Source: an uncultured Collinsella sp. (GTDB lineage Bacteria; Actinomycetota; Coriobacteriia; Coriobacteriales; Coriobacteriaceae). From it: a stretch of DNA of 64,000 nucleotides. The notes beneath the pieces were generated by a model that saw nothing but the letters and a program-made list of their open reading frames with translations, made no database searches and had not been told where the DNA came from. How positions within the stretch are numbered: position 1 is the stretch's first letter; every line of letters begins with the position of its first letter. Positions 1-7,403 of this stretch are shown here, piece by piece. The stretch lies in assembly GCA_902494605.1 (NCBI GenBank), contig CABUUG010000001.1, positions 1-64,000 on the forward strand, written 5' to 3'. The translations under genes and the position numbers were made by a program.

Positions 1-1
1 C

Positions 2-451
2 GGTATTCGCAAATTTGCCGACATCCCCGAGCAGTTCACGCTTGCTGTTTCACTGCATTCCGCCATCCAGTCGACGCGCAATAAGCTCATGCCCGGTGTT
101 AAGAAGTACACGCTGCTTCGCCTTCACGAAGCGCTTCAGCTCTACACCGAGAAGACTGGCCGCCGCCCGACCTATGAGTATGCCATGATCGAAGGCGTCA
201 ACGATACGAATCCAGAGATGCAGGCGCTCTGCGACTTCTGCGAGGGAACGCTGTGCCACGTTAACCTCATTCAGCTTAACGACATCGAGGGTAGCCCGCT
301 CAAGCCGTCGCCGATTCATAAGGTTGAGGATCTTCAGCGTCGTCTTGAGTCCCGTGGCATCGAGACTACGATTCGTAACTCCCGTGGTAACGATATTGAC
401 GCCGCTTGCGGACAGCTGAAGCAGCGCTTCAAAGTTCAGAAGAACGCATAG
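2..451 (+). CDS. rlmN: 23S rRNA (adenine-C2)-methyltransferase RlmN, C-terminal part
   Basis: The 5' end lies outside the window, and about 149 residues remain. The visible part begins GIRKFADIPEQ and contains the SLHS box and the PTYEYAMIEGVND segment typical of the radical-SAM RlmN/Cfr family. It ends with RNSRGNDIDAACGQL, which holds the conserved C-terminal cysteine that forms the methyl-transfer intermediate in this family. RlmN methylates C2 of A2503 in 23S rRNA and of A37 in some tRNAs. The CxxxCxxC iron-sulfur motif would lie upstream of the window. The gene is followed by a parS-like site and a strong terminator. The assignment rests on motif recognition and is firm. Cfr is unlikely given the chromosomal housekeeping context. 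Confidence 0.9.
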   Translation, partial: GIRKFADIPEQFTLAVSLHSAIQSTRNKLMPGVKKYTLLRLHEALQLYTEKTGRRPTYEYAMIEGVNDTNPEMQALCDFCEGTLCHVNLIQLNDIEGSPLKPSPIHKVEDLQRRLESRGIETTIRNSRGNDIDAACGQLKQRFKVQKNA

Positions 452-469
452 GGGAGTCGCACCCCAAAA

Positions 470-485
470 CGTTTCATGTGAAACA
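470..485. promoter_or_regulatory. parS: parS-like site (14 of 16 matches)
   Basis: The sequence CGTTTCATGTGAAACA matches the parS consensus TGTTTCACGTGAAACA at 14 of 16 positions. It lies between the rlmN stop codon and its terminator, about 2.1 kb from three perfect sites. Whether ParB binds it is unknown. Confidence 0.5.
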
Positions 486-490
486 TCGAA

Positions 491-529
491 CGACCCCGGT
501 TGCAGAATATGCAACCGGGGTCGTTTCAT
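491..529 (+). terminator. Intrinsic terminator of rlmN
   Basis: A perfect 14-bp stem (491-504 with 510-523) with a 5-nt loop is followed by the T-rich tail TTTCATTT. It lies 40 bp after the rlmN stop. Confidence 0.9.
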
Positions 530-580
530 TTATTGACCTTAATTTTGAATCAGCTGCTACCTGTCCCATGTTTTACGGCC

Positions 581-622
581 AAAATAAGGGGTGCTTGTCT
601 CATGAATCAGACAAGGACCCCT
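581..622 (-). terminator. Intrinsic terminator of the leftward rpmH-to-parB block
   Basis: A 14-nt stem with one mismatch (587-600 with 609-622) has an 8-nt loop. Read on the minus strand it is followed by TTATTTT. It closes the leftward gene block and faces the rlmN terminator. Confidence 0.75.
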
Positions 623-642
623 CAAAATATAGTGGGTAATTG

Positions 643-654
643 TTAGGTACCTAA
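643..654. repeat. 12-bp palindrome TTAGGTACCTAA, copy 1
   Basis: A perfect palindrome overlaps the stop codon of the YtxH-like gene. An identical 12-mer occurs at 4147-4158. It could be a protein-binding site, but no function is shown by the sequence. Confidence 0.5.
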
Positions 655-905
655 TAGCCTACATTTTCCCATTGGTTGCTAACCCAACCTTGATTAATCT
701 TAGGATTTTTCGTTACCTGAGCAGTGCGCATGGCAACATCTTCTGTCATAACATCCATTTTCTTCTTGGACGTATCAACGATATCTTGTGCGCCACGAAG
801 CAAACGACCTCGAAGCTCATCGTCTGTCGCAATCTTATAGCCAGCAAAGGCACCAGCCGCGACAGTCGTCACCAATGCAATCGCAGTAAAAATCTTATTC
901 CTCAT
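651..905 (-). CDS. Small membrane-anchored protein, YtxH-like
   Basis: An 84-residue protein begins MRNKIFTAIALVTTVAAGAFAGYK. A hydrophobic N-terminal segment (about residues 4-24) is followed by a charged region with a Lys-rich patch (DTSKKKMDVMTED). This resembles short YtxH-type proteins that follow a single membrane helix with an amphipathic tail. The start at 905 is chosen because AAGGAGG lies just upstream on the minus strand. An ATG at 923 has no such site. The start overlaps the parB stop by 11 bp, so the gene is probably the last of the parAB transcript. I cannot name a function. It could tether something at the membrane, but that is a guess. Confidence 0.7.
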   Translation of the reverse strand: MRNKIFTAIALVTTVAAGAFAGYKIATDDELRGRLLRGAQDIVDTSKKKMDVMTEDVAMRTAQVTKNPKINQGWVSNQWENVGY

Positions 906-1800
906 CTTGGCCTCCTTGATCAAACTGAATCATTTCACCAAGAATACGAGAGAGCTCTTCCTCGTCTTTAAACTCAATCTCAATCTTATTCTTTCCACGC
1001 GAGCTCTTCACACGCACGTTTGTATTAAATACCTGACGAAGCACACGGGCAGCCTTTTTAAAAGACTGAGGCGTTGCAGGCCTCGGCGTCTTAGGTGTCT
1101 CTCCGGCAGAAAACAACGGAGCAAGATTTTCTGTCGCTCTTACGGAAAGACCCTCCGCAACAACTTTCTCTGCAAGTCGAATACGTGCGTCCTCATAGGG
1201 AACTGCAAGAATCGCACGTGCATGACCAGCAGTAAGTTTGCCCTCAAAAATCATCTGCTGAACTATTTCGGGGAGATCGAGAAGACGCAGTGAGTTTGTA
1301 ATTGCAGAGCGTGACTTGCTTACTGCTTTCGACAATGCCTCCTGGGTCATACCGCTGGCATCGATGAGCTGTCGATAGCCCTTAGCCTCTTCGACGGGAT
1401 TCAGATCGGAACGCTGAAGATTTTCGATAAGCGCAAGAGCCAGCATCTCTTCATCATTAACATCTTTAATGATGACAGGCAGTTCCTCAAGCCCAGCAAG
1501 CTTTGATGCCTGGTACCGACGCTCACCAGCGATGATTTCGTAGCCGTTTCCATGCTTGCGAACCAAAAGCGGCTGCAAAACACCATGTTCTTGAATTGAC
1601 TCGCTCAACTCACGAAGTTCGGTTTCGTTAAAGTGAATTCGCGGCTGATTAGGGTTGGGAACGATATCCTCAATAGGTAGTTTTGTTTCAGATGCGGCAT
1701 TTGAAGCCGATGCGGCTGAACCACCTGTCTCATATTCGGCCTCTGAGACCAAAGCATTGAGTCCACGTCCCAATCCGCCGCGTTTCTTTGCACTAGGCAC
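895..1800 (-). CDS. parB: Chromosome partitioning protein ParB (Spo0J family)
   Basis: A 301-residue ParB. The lysine-rich start with the GRGLNAL motif is a typical Spo0J N-terminus. The CTP-binding and clamp region includes PNPNQPR (about 48-54) and the GERRYQASK box (about 92-100). A ParB helix-turn-helix lies at about 150-173 (MTQEALSKAVSKSRSAITNSL). The C-terminal dimerisation region follows. ParB loads on parS sites and spreads as a CTP-dependent sliding clamp, helping to organise and separate origins with ParA. The gene overlaps parA by 8 bp, so the two are translationally coupled. Three perfect parS sites lie just upstream of parA. The assignment is firm. Confidence 0.97.
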   Translation of the reverse strand: MPSAKKRGGLGRGLNALVSEAEYETGGSAASASNAASETKLPIEDIVPNPNQPRIHFNETELRELSESIQEHGVLQPLLVRKHGNGYEIIAGERRYQASKLAGLEELPVIIKDVNDEEMLALALIENLQRSDLNPVEEAKGYRQLIDASGMTQEALSKAVSKSRSAITNSLRLLDLPEIVQQMIFEGKLTAGHARAILAVPYEDARIRLAEKVVAEGLSVRATENLAPLFSAGETPKTPRPATPQSFKKAARVLRQVFNTNVRVKSSRGKNKIEIEFKDEEELSRILGEMIQFDQGGQDEE

Positions 1801-2593
1801 GCTTGATCACCTCTTTTGCAAGGTTCATATACGCTTTTGCGCCCTTATTTTGAGGTGCATAAGTAATTACCGGTTCTCCAAAAGACGGAGCTTCTGAGAT
1901 TTTAACCGTACGGGGAATCAGTGTCTTAAATGCCTTATCACCAAAGTACGATTGAACCTCCTCAACAACCTGATTCGATAGAGAAGTACGCGAGTCATAC
2001 ATGGTCATAAGCACACCATAGGTGTCTAAGCCCTTGTTCAGACGTGATTTAACCATCTTCATAGACTCAAGCAGCTTCGTAACGCCCTCAAGTGCATAAT
2101 ACTCGCACTGGATCGGAATCAATACGCTGTCTGCTGCAGTCAAGGCGTTAATAGTAAGCAGGCCGAGCGAAGGAGGACAGTCAATGAAAATAAAATCGAA
2201 CTCATCCTGAATCGGCTCAAGTAAATCTTTGAGGCGGGTTTCACGAGCAATTGCACTTACAAGCTCAATTTCGGCGCCTGCAAGCTGAATTGTAGCCGGA
2301 ATTACGAATACCTTTTTGCAATTGGTATCAAGAACAAGCGATTCTGCCGGCACATCATTCAACAATGCATCATAGATGCAGTGATCAAGGTCTTCTTTTT
2401 CAATTCCAAATCCACTGGTGCTGTTTCCCTGTGGATCAAAATCGACAATCAGTGTCTTACGACCCTGCTCACCAAGTGCTGCTGCAAGATTTACAGCTGT
2501 CGTTGACTTACCGACGCCGCCTTTTTGATTGATGATTGCAATGATACGCGTGTCTTTTGCGCTCTTAGAACGCTTAACGTCGCGAAATCCCAC
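1793..2593 (-). CDS. parA: Chromosome partitioning ATPase ParA (Soj family)
   Basis: A 266-residue MinD/ParA-type ATPase. The deviant Walker A motif KGGVGKST is at about 24-31, the Walker A' region VDFDPQGN follows at about 50, and FIFIDCPPSLGLLT carries the Walker B aspartate. It drives origin segregation together with ParB. The start is a GTG at 2593 with AGGAGG six bases upstream. The short basic N-terminus (GFRDVKRSKSAKDTR) is an extension before the first beta strand. The gene is first of the parA-parB-YtxH-like set, and the intergenic region on its 5' side carries three parS sites. Confidence is high. Confidence 0.97.
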   Translation of the reverse strand: MGFRDVKRSKSAKDTRIIAIINQKGGVGKSTTAVNLAAALGEQGRKTLIVDFDPQGNSTSGFGIEKEDLDHCIYDALLNDVPAESLVLDTNCKKVFVIPATIQLAGAEIELVSAIARETRLKDLLEPIQDEFDFIFIDCPPSLGLLTINALTAADSVLIPIQCEYYALEGVTKLLESMKMVKSRLNKGLDTYGVLMTMYDSRTSLSNQVVEEVQSYFGDKAFKTLIPRTVKISEAPSFGEPVITYAPQNKGAKAYMNLAKEVIKRA

Positions 2594-2632
2594 GGTCCCT
2601 CCTGGTGTGTATTAAAGCTGTCAAACGGAGGA

Positions 2633-2726
2633 TGTTTCACGTGAAACATTCCGAATCGATATCAACCGCCATGTTTCACGTGAAACACTGCAAGTTGTTA
2701 GTATCCATTATGTTTCACGTGAAACA
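2633..2726. promoter_or_regulatory. parS: Array of three perfect parS sites
   Basis: The 16-mer TGTTTCACGTGAAACA occurs exactly at 2633-2648, 2672-2687 and 2711-2726, with starts 39 bp apart each time. The array fills the 134-bp gap between rsmG and parA. These are the expected ParB loading sites. Their position at the parA promoter also allows autoregulation of parAB by ParB, which is inference. Confidence 0.97.
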
Positions 2727-2727
2727 T

Positions 2728-3465
2728 CTAGGCAAGCGGATTCTTCTTTGCCATGCCATTTGCACGAGGTAATGAAACAGATGCTGGATGACTCTTCTTA
2801 AGAACAATGAACTCCCTGTGGCCCAAGCCCTCAGGCAAATCGATTGCGTCATTCAGAAGCGAAGTGAAGCCGCAAATCTTAGCTGCTGACATGCCGGAAG
2901 CAAGCTCCTCATCCGAAGGATTGCCCTTGGTTATAACAAATAGCCCTCCATCCTTCAGATACGGAGCCGCATACTCAACAAGAATCGGTAGAGGGGCCAG
3001 TGCGCGGGCGGTTACAACAGAGAACTGCTTCTTATGGCTTCGAGCATATTCTTCAAGACGATCATGAACCGCATGAGCATGTTTCAATCCAAGAGCATGG
3101 ACAAAGGAATTAACCGCATCAACCTTCTTGCCAACAGAGTCAATATAAGTAGCTTTACGATGCGTGGTTATGGTTAATGGAATACCAGGGAAGCCCGCAC
3201 CTGTTCCCATATCGAGCAAAGCTCCCTCAGGAGCCTTGTTGATATAGGGGAGCAAAACAAGTGAGTCGAGGATATGGAGTACTGCAGCATCTTCTACGTT
3301 AAGAATACGGGTGAGATTGGTTGTCTTATTTGTTTCTAGAACCAAATCCAAATGCTGAATACATTTCCTCAGCTCAACATCAGTTACGCTCAAGGAATAC
3401 TCTTTGCAATAGGAAGTTAGACGACTCAACATCTCGTCAGCCTGCTGATCAGTAAGTACTAACAA
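2728..3465 (-). CDS. rsmG: 16S rRNA (guanine527-N7)-methyltransferase RsmG (GidB)
   Basis: A 245-residue class I SAM-dependent methyltransferase with the glycine-rich SAM motif LLDMGTGAGFPGIPL. The RsmG-specific region HAVHDRLEEYA and the segment VVTARALAPLPILVEYAAP follow. It methylates N7 of G527 in 16S rRNA. I place the start at the TTG at 3465, because AGAAAGGAG precedes it by six bases. A longer reading frame from a TTG at 3513 would begin inside the T-run of a terminator and has no ribosome-binding site. The gene follows khpB in the usual rpmH-rnpA-yidD-yidC-khpB-rsmG-parAB order. It is separated from khpB by that terminator, so it may need read-through or its own promoter. Confidence 0.93.
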   Translation of the reverse strand: MLVLTDQQADEMLSRLTSYCKEYSLSVTDVELRKCIQHLDLVLETNKTTNLTRILNVEDAAVLHILDSLVLLPYINKAPEGALLDMGTGAGFPGIPLTITTHRKATYIDSVGKKVDAVNSFVHALGLKHAHAVHDRLEEYARSHKKQFSVVTARALAPLPILVEYAAPYLKDGGLFVITKGNPSDEELASGMSAAKICGFTSLLNDAIDLPEGLGHREFIVLKKSHPASVSLPRANGMAKKNPLA

Positions 3466-3510
3466 CGAAAGCTCCTTTCTGACAAAAATCAGTGTATCGA
3501 GAACTTTTGA

Positions 3511-3542
3511 CAAAAAAAGGGGACGTGGAAACCACGTCCCCT
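3511..3542 (-). terminator. Intrinsic terminator between khpB and rsmG
   Basis: On the minus strand, GGGGACGTGG pairs with CCACGTCCCC and the stem is followed directly by a run of seven Ts. It ends the rpmH-to-khpB transcript, or attenuates it before rsmG-parAB. Confidence 0.85.
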
Positions 3543-3561
3543 TAGCATAAGCTCGAGAAGA

Positions 3562-4131
3562 TTATCGAGCAACAATCACCACATGGCGATCAGGGTCAGA
3601 ACCCTCAGAATGAGTATCGACGGCATCATTGCCACGAAGTGCAATGTGAACCAGTCGACGCTCGTAGGCATTCATGGGCGGAAGCGAAACACTCTTATGA
3701 GTGCGGATGGCACGCTCGGCAGCAGACTGAGCCATGGAAGCAACCTTGTCCTGACGGCGACTCTTGTATCCCTCTACGTCCACTACAACCGGATACCTAA
3801 AGCCAAGTTTGCGGCTCACCAGCAAAGAGAACATAACCTGAAGGGCATCAAGGGTGCGACCATGACGGCCAATGAGAACAGCAAGGTCGGGAGCCGTTAC
3901 ATCCAAAATCAGCTCACCCTCGTCGCCCTCATACTCATCGATAGGAGAGTTGGCGGCATCGAAGTGCGAAAGGATGGAACGCAGGATGGAAATCGCAACA
4001 TCGGCAATGGTGTCGAGCTCCTCATCGGTCAGCTCTTCACCAGCCTTGTAGCGCTGTGCAATCTCGGGATAATCGCCCGCGACCTGCGGGGCAACCTCCT
4101 CAAGCATATCCTCGATGATCTCTTCAGACAT
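3562..4131 (-). CDS. khpB: RNA-binding protein KhpB (Jag/EloR), KH-R3H
   Basis: A 189-residue protein with a KH domain in the middle (LAVLIGRHGRTLDALQVM, about residues 85-105) and a C-terminal R3H domain (NAYERRLVHIAL, then SEGSDPDRHVVI). An acidic N-terminal part replaces the classic Jag_N domain. KhpB proteins bind many RNAs and affect cell elongation in Gram-positive bacteria. The start is the ATG at 4131 with TTTTGGAG upstream. A TTG at 4143 overlaps that site and is less likely. The gene lies between yidC and rsmG, its normal neighbours. The 12-bp palindrome TTAGGTACCTAA lies in the yidC-khpB gap. Confidence 0.9.
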   Translation of the reverse strand: MSEEIIEDMLEEVAPQVAGDYPEIAQRYKAGEELTDEELDTIADVAISILRSILSHFDAANSPIDEYEGDEGELILDVTAPDLAVLIGRHGRTLDALQVMFSLLVSRKLGFRYPVVVDVEGYKSRRQDKVASMAQSAAERAIRTHKSVSLPPMNAYERRLVHIALRGNDAVDTHSEGSDPDRHVVIVAR

Positions 4132-4146
4132 AACGTACTCCAAAAG

Positions 4147-4158
4147 TTAGGTACCTAA
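4147..4158. repeat. 12-bp palindrome TTAGGTACCTAA, copy 2
   Basis: Identical to 643-654. It sits in the short yidC-khpB gap, just upstream of the khpB ribosome-binding site. Confidence 0.5.
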
Positions 4159-4175
4159 ATAAGATTGATATCCCG

Positions 4176-4946
4176 TTACTTCTTCTTGTGCGGGCGCGGC
4201 TTCTTCTCTCGACGAGTGACCTCAACCTGCAGCGGAGCGTTCTTAAGACGCTCCTCCTCATCGGCCTTCGCCTTGTCGATGACCTTCTGCGTCACAAAAA
4301 TCTGCTGGATAACCTGCCAAGCAGACGAGACGTCGTAGTACAGCAGAACACCAACGGGAAGGCTCCAGCCCATCCAAAGCATCATGACCGTCATGACAAC
4401 GGCCATCATACGCATGCTCTGAGCCTGCTGGCCGGTCTGGTTGCGCGACATATAGAGCTGCGGAATCAGGGTCAGGACGGCGAACAGGATCAGGCAAACC
4501 AGCGCAGGCAGTGCAACCATAAAGCCATCGGCAAAGGAAGCGCTCGGCGTGGTGGTCAGGTCGGGCAGGATGTTGAAGAACGAGAACGTGCCGTCGTTAA
4601 AGTACTGCGGCAGGTTGCGCAGCAATGTAAACAGGGCGAACAGGATAGGCATCTGAATCAGCAGCGGCAGACAGCCAGCCATGGGGTTGAACTTGTTCTC
4701 GCTGTAGAACTTCTGCATCTCCTCGGCCTGACGCTGGGGATCGTCGGCATAGCGCTCCTGGATCTCGAGCATCTTGGGCTGCAGCACCTGCATGCGAGCC
4801 GTCGACTTGGTCGACTTGAGCATGAGCGGCGTCAGCAGCAGACGGATGATGACCACCAGGATGATGATGGACAGGCCCCAGTCGACCGCAAAGGTCTGGA
4901 TGAGCTTGAGCAGCTCGAAAAGGATGTTAACGATCCAATCCCACAT
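4176..4946 (-). CDS. yidC: Membrane protein insertase YidC
   Basis: A 256-residue YidC/Oxa1/Alb3 family insertase of the short Gram-positive type without the large periplasmic domain. A helix near residues 20-42 contains the family arginine (VVIIRLLLTPLM). A cytoplasmic hairpin follows (LQPKMLEIQERYADDPQRQAEEM), then NKFNPMAGCLPLLIQMPI and further membrane helices up to about residue 215. The C-terminal tail is basic (TRREKKPRPHKKK), as is usual for ribosome contact. It inserts membrane proteins alone or with SecYEG. It follows yidD and rnpA in the conserved operon. Confidence 0.96.
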   Translation of the reverse strand: MWDWIVNILFELLKLIQTFAVDWGLSIIILVVIIRLLLTPLMLKSTKSTARMQVLQPKMLEIQERYADDPQRQAEEMQKFYSENKFNPMAGCLPLLIQMPILFALFTLLRNLPQYFNDGTFSFFNILPDLTTTPSASFADGFMVALPALVCLILFAVLTLIPQLYMSRNQTGQQAQSMRMMAVVMTVMMLWMGWSLPVGVLLYYDVSSAWQVIQQIFVTQKVIDKAKADEEERLKNAPLQVEVTRREKKPRPHKKK

Positions 4947-4975
4947 GTAAGTTTTCCTCCGATAGCGAGTGCCCG

Positions 4976-5200
4976 CTAGGGCACAGGGTCATAACCGCCG
5001 ACGTGCAGGGGATTGCAGCGAGCGATGCGCCTCACGGCAAGCCAGCAGCCTCTCAAAACACCGTGCTTCTCAATCGCCTGGACGGCGTATTGCGAGCACG
5101 TTGGGTAATAAATGCAGGCGTCAGGCAATAAGGGCGAAATAACCTGTTGATATATGCGAATAGGAGCGATGGCAACACGTCGCAAAACGTGATTGCTCAT
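4976..5200 (-). CDS. yidD: Membrane protein insertion efficiency factor YidD
   Basis: A 74-residue protein with the family pattern [20 protein letters not shown], then the cysteine-bearing YPTCSQYA, the KHG motif, [15 protein letters not shown] and the terminal GGYDPVP. YidD is a small amphipathic protein that helps YidC. The start overlaps the rnpA stop by 4 bp, indicating translational coupling. Confidence 0.95.
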   Translation of the reverse strand: MSNHVLRRVAIAPIRIYQQVISPLLPDACIYYPTCSQYAVQAIEKHGVLRGCWLAVRRIARCNPLHVGGYDPVP

Positions 5201-5535
5201 CGCTCCTCCCCGGCAACGCCGGCGCGCTTCATAAGCGAACGCAACGCCTTGTCCATCTCCTGCGGCGAGGAAGCCCTCGTCTTGGGAGTTGCAAACAAGA
5301 TGATGTCATAACCCGCAACGGGAAATCCGCAGCTGCGGGCGGCCTCGCGCATCACACGCTTAGATCGGTTGCGCACGACGGCACAACCGAGTCGCTTAGC
5401 ACCAACGAAGGCGACCCTTCCGGAGTCGCCTTCGCCAACCGATTCACATATGGTCATTCGAATCAGAGGGTGATTGAAACGACGCCCCTGACTGAACACA
5501 TGCTCGAAATCTTGCCGAGACTTAATAGTCTTCAT
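5197..5535 (-). CDS. rnpA: Ribonuclease P protein component
   Basis: A 112-residue basic protein carrying the RnpA signature [13 protein letters not shown] and the N-terminal [14 protein letters not shown] segment, both of which contact the RNA subunit. RNase P matures the 5' ends of tRNAs. The gene lies 20 bp after rpmH and overlaps yidD. The order rpmH-rnpA-yidD-yidC is one of the best conserved in bacteria. Confidence 0.96.
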   Translation of the reverse strand: MKTIKSRQDFEHVFSQGRRFNHPLIRMTICESVGEGDSGRVAFVGAKRLGCAVVRNRSKRVMREAARSCGFPVAGYDIILFATPKTRASSPQEMDKALRSLMKRAGVAGEER

Positions 5536-5555
5536 GCGAGATGTGTGTATCGCTG

Positions 5556-5690
5556 CTAGACAGTGAGACGCTTGCGGCCCTTGGCACGACGACGGGCGAG
5601 CACGGCACGACCACCCTTAGTGGCCATACGGGCACGGAAGCCATGGGTCTTGGCACGTTTACGCTTATTAGGCTGATACGTACGCTTCAT
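5556..5690 (-). CDS. rpmH: Ribosomal protein bL34
   Basis: A 44-residue protein, [18 protein letters not shown]..., with the usual highly basic composition and length of L34. It starts at 5690 with AGGAGG upstream. A longer frame from 5750 is not needed. It is the first gene of the leftward block and is transcribed from a near-consensus promoter at 5763-5792. Confidence 0.97.
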   Translation of the reverse strand: MKRTYQPNKRKRAKTHGFRARMATKGGRAVLARRRAKGRKRLTV

Positions 5691-5762
5691 CTTAAGTTCC
5701 TCCTGCTGCATTTCGAGTGTCCGCGGGGACGCGGACGCAGATATAGACACGTGAGCTTGAAG

Positions 5763-5792
5763 ATTGTAGGGAAATCAATGTTCAAATGTCAA
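5763..5792 (-). promoter_or_regulatory. Sigma-70-type promoter of rpmH
   Basis: On the minus strand, TTGACA (5792-5787) and TACAAT (5768-5763) are separated by 18 bp. The start region lies about 75 bp upstream of rpmH. Confidence 0.75.
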
Positions 5793-5889
5793 GAAATCAA
5801 AGGTAAAAGGTTGCGCAGTTCACACGGTTCCCCCATAAGCCAAGCTCGATTTAGCGGTGCATGGCAACTTTTCACGATATTTCATCGAG

Positions 5890-5951
5890 TTTTCAACAGG
5901 TCATGTTGGCAATGTTGAGAACTTTTCGTCGGTTTTCCAAAGTTTTCAACA
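5890..5951. promoter_or_regulatory. oriC: DnaA-box-like cluster, upstream half of a probable bipartite oriC
   Basis: TTTTCAACA occurs at 5890-5898 and 5943-5951, and the related TTCTCAACA lies inverted at 5913-5921. Each matches the canonical TTATCCACA at 6-7 of 9 positions, and the exact 9-mer recurs after dnaA. The cluster lies where leftward and rightward gene blocks diverge, in a 345-bp gene-free stretch (5691-6035). No stronger DnaA box is seen here. Origin function is inference from position and repetition. Confidence 0.6.
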
Positions 5952-6035
5952 GGTTTTGAAAGTTTGTCGAAAGATGAGAAACATTGCACGGTGAGCTACT
6001 ATTTGTTCGAAACCTTTTGGAAGATTGCGAGCGGC

Positions 6036-7388
6036 ATGTCTGACGACTTTTACACCATGGTCGATTCCGGAGACCCGGCACCCGACAACGAGCACATCAC
6101 CGGCATGCGCGAAGAGCGTGAGGAAGGCGAGCAGACAACCACGCAGGCGCCAAAAGCCATGTACGCCGCGCGCATCGCCGTCTATGACGACATGCTGTCG
6201 ACACCGCGTGTGATCGTCATTGATCCGCAAGATGTCCGCACGTATTTGGAAGAGACGACCAACACCGTCTACCAGTGCATGAAAGAACAAGGTGGCCATA
6301 TCTCGCTCATGGTCATCCGCGAGATTGTCGAAAACTTTATCCACGCGCACTTTGCCGAGCCCATCATCTCGATTCTGGACGGCGGAGACACCATCCGCTT
6401 TGCTGACCAAGGACCCGGCATCGACGACAAGGAACGCGCTTTCGACTTTGGCGTTACCAGCGCAAACAGCAAGATGAAGCGCTATATCCGTGGAACCGGA
6501 GCAGGGTTTCCCATGGTGCAGGAGTATTTGGAAAACGCCGGCGGTGCCGTATCCATCGAGGACAACATGGGCAACGGCACCGTGGTTACGGTAAGCCTGA
6601 ACCCTAAACGCGTGCAGGAAATCGAGCGTGCCGGCGGACGCGGCGCTGCCGTGCGGCCCGAGACGGAACAGCCCACATATCCCCTGCCGGGAGCTTTTGC
6701 GCAGCAGCCCATGGCAACGCAGCAGATGCAGCCCCCCGTGGGACAGATGCAGCAGCCCGGAATGCTTCCTACACAAGAGCCCCAGGCGACATCGATGTCG
6801 ATGCTGCCAAACATGCCAGAGACCATGCCGCTGGCGGATCAGGATGCAGCAGCAATGCAGCAGGCAACGGGGGCACCGGGCGGCCAGCAAATGGGCTATC
6901 AGCCGTACCAACAGGGATATCCATATCAGCAGATGTCGCCACTGGGGTATGGCCAGCAGTTCCCGCAGCAGTACCAGCAGGGATATCAGCAGCCGTACCA
7001 GCAGATGCCGCAGCAGCAGTACAACCCTTGGGCCCAGCAGATGCCTCCGCAGCCTTACCAACAGTGGCCTCAAAGTTTTCAACAGCAAATGCCGCCGATG
7101 CAGAGTTCTCAACAACCAGCAGCTCAAATGATGTATCCTAATGCAGCAAATCAGTATGCGCAGCCACAACCGGACGTGTTCGTAAGCGATCGCGGCAACG
7201 CCGCGCTAGGCTATCTGGCGCAAAATCAAGCGTGCGGTGCAACCGATCTGGCGAGGGCGTTTGGAAACTCGGCCCCCACTTGGTCACGCACGCTCAATGA
7301 CTTGGCGCAGGCCGGCTTGGTCATCAAGCATGGCCAGAAATACCATCTGACCGAACTCGGCGCCGCTCGCGTGCGAGCTCAGAGCTAA
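6036..7388 (+). CDS. GHKL-type ATPase with Gln-rich linker and C-terminal winged helix
   Basis: About 450 residues between the origin and dnaA. The N-terminal third has the histidine-kinase-like ATP-binding motifs: N box REIVENFIHAHF (about 95-106), G1 box DQGPGID (about 124-130) and G2 box RGTGAGFPMVQEYL (about 152-165). There is no phosphoacceptor histidine domain. A 165-residue Gln/Met/Pro/Tyr-rich linker (about 212-376) follows, and then a short winged-helix-like domain (LGYLAQNQACGATDLARAF... LTELGAARV). The stop lies 15 bp before dnaA, so the two are probably co-transcribed. The start is uncertain. I prefer the ATG at 6036, but an in-frame TTG at 5964 also exists, inside the origin repeats. 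ATP binding and DNA binding are predicted from motifs. A role in initiation control is only suggested by location. Confidence 0.75.
   Translation: MSDDFYTMVDSGDPAPDNEHITGMREEREEGEQTTTQAPKAMYAARIAVYDDMLSTPRVIVIDPQDVRTYLEETTNTVYQCMKEQGGHISLMVIREIVENFIHAHFAEPIISILDGGDTIRFADQGPGIDDKERAFDFGVTSANSKMKRYIRGTGAGFPMVQEYLENAGGAVSIEDNMGNGTVVTVSLNPKRVQEIERAGGRGAAVRPETEQPTYPLPGAFAQQPMATQQMQPPVGQMQQPGMLPTQEPQATSMSMLPNMPETMPLADQDAAAMQQATGAPGGQQMGYQPYQQGYPYQQMSPLGYGQQFPQQYQQGYQQPYQQMPQQQYNPWAQQMPPQPYQQWPQSFQQQMPPMQSSQQPAAQMMYPNAANQYAQPQPDVFVSDRGNAALGYLAQNQACGATDLARAFGNSAPTWSRTLNDLAQAGLVIKHGQKYHLTELGAARVRAQS
7076..7114. promoter_or_regulatory. DnaA-box-like 9-mers inside the Gln-rich coding region
   Basis: TTTTCAACA at 7076-7084 and TTCTCAACA at 7106-7114 lie 30 bp apart within the GHKL gene. 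They are the same two variants as in the upstream cluster. They encode parts of QSFQQQ and QSSQQP, so codon repetition may explain them. Confidence 0.35.
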
Positions 7389-7403
7389 AGAACGGGAGAG
7401 ACA

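Noticed and set aside
3466..3513. Longer RsmG start at TTG 3513
   Set aside because: The codon lies in the T-run of a terminator, has no Shine-Dalgarno, and a well-placed AGAAAGGAG precedes TTG 3465.
6891..7140. Tandem repeat or mini-satellite in the GHKL gene
   Set aside because: The Gln/Tyr/Pro-rich codons are similar but not periodic at a fixed length. This is low-complexity coding sequence, not a DNA repeat array.
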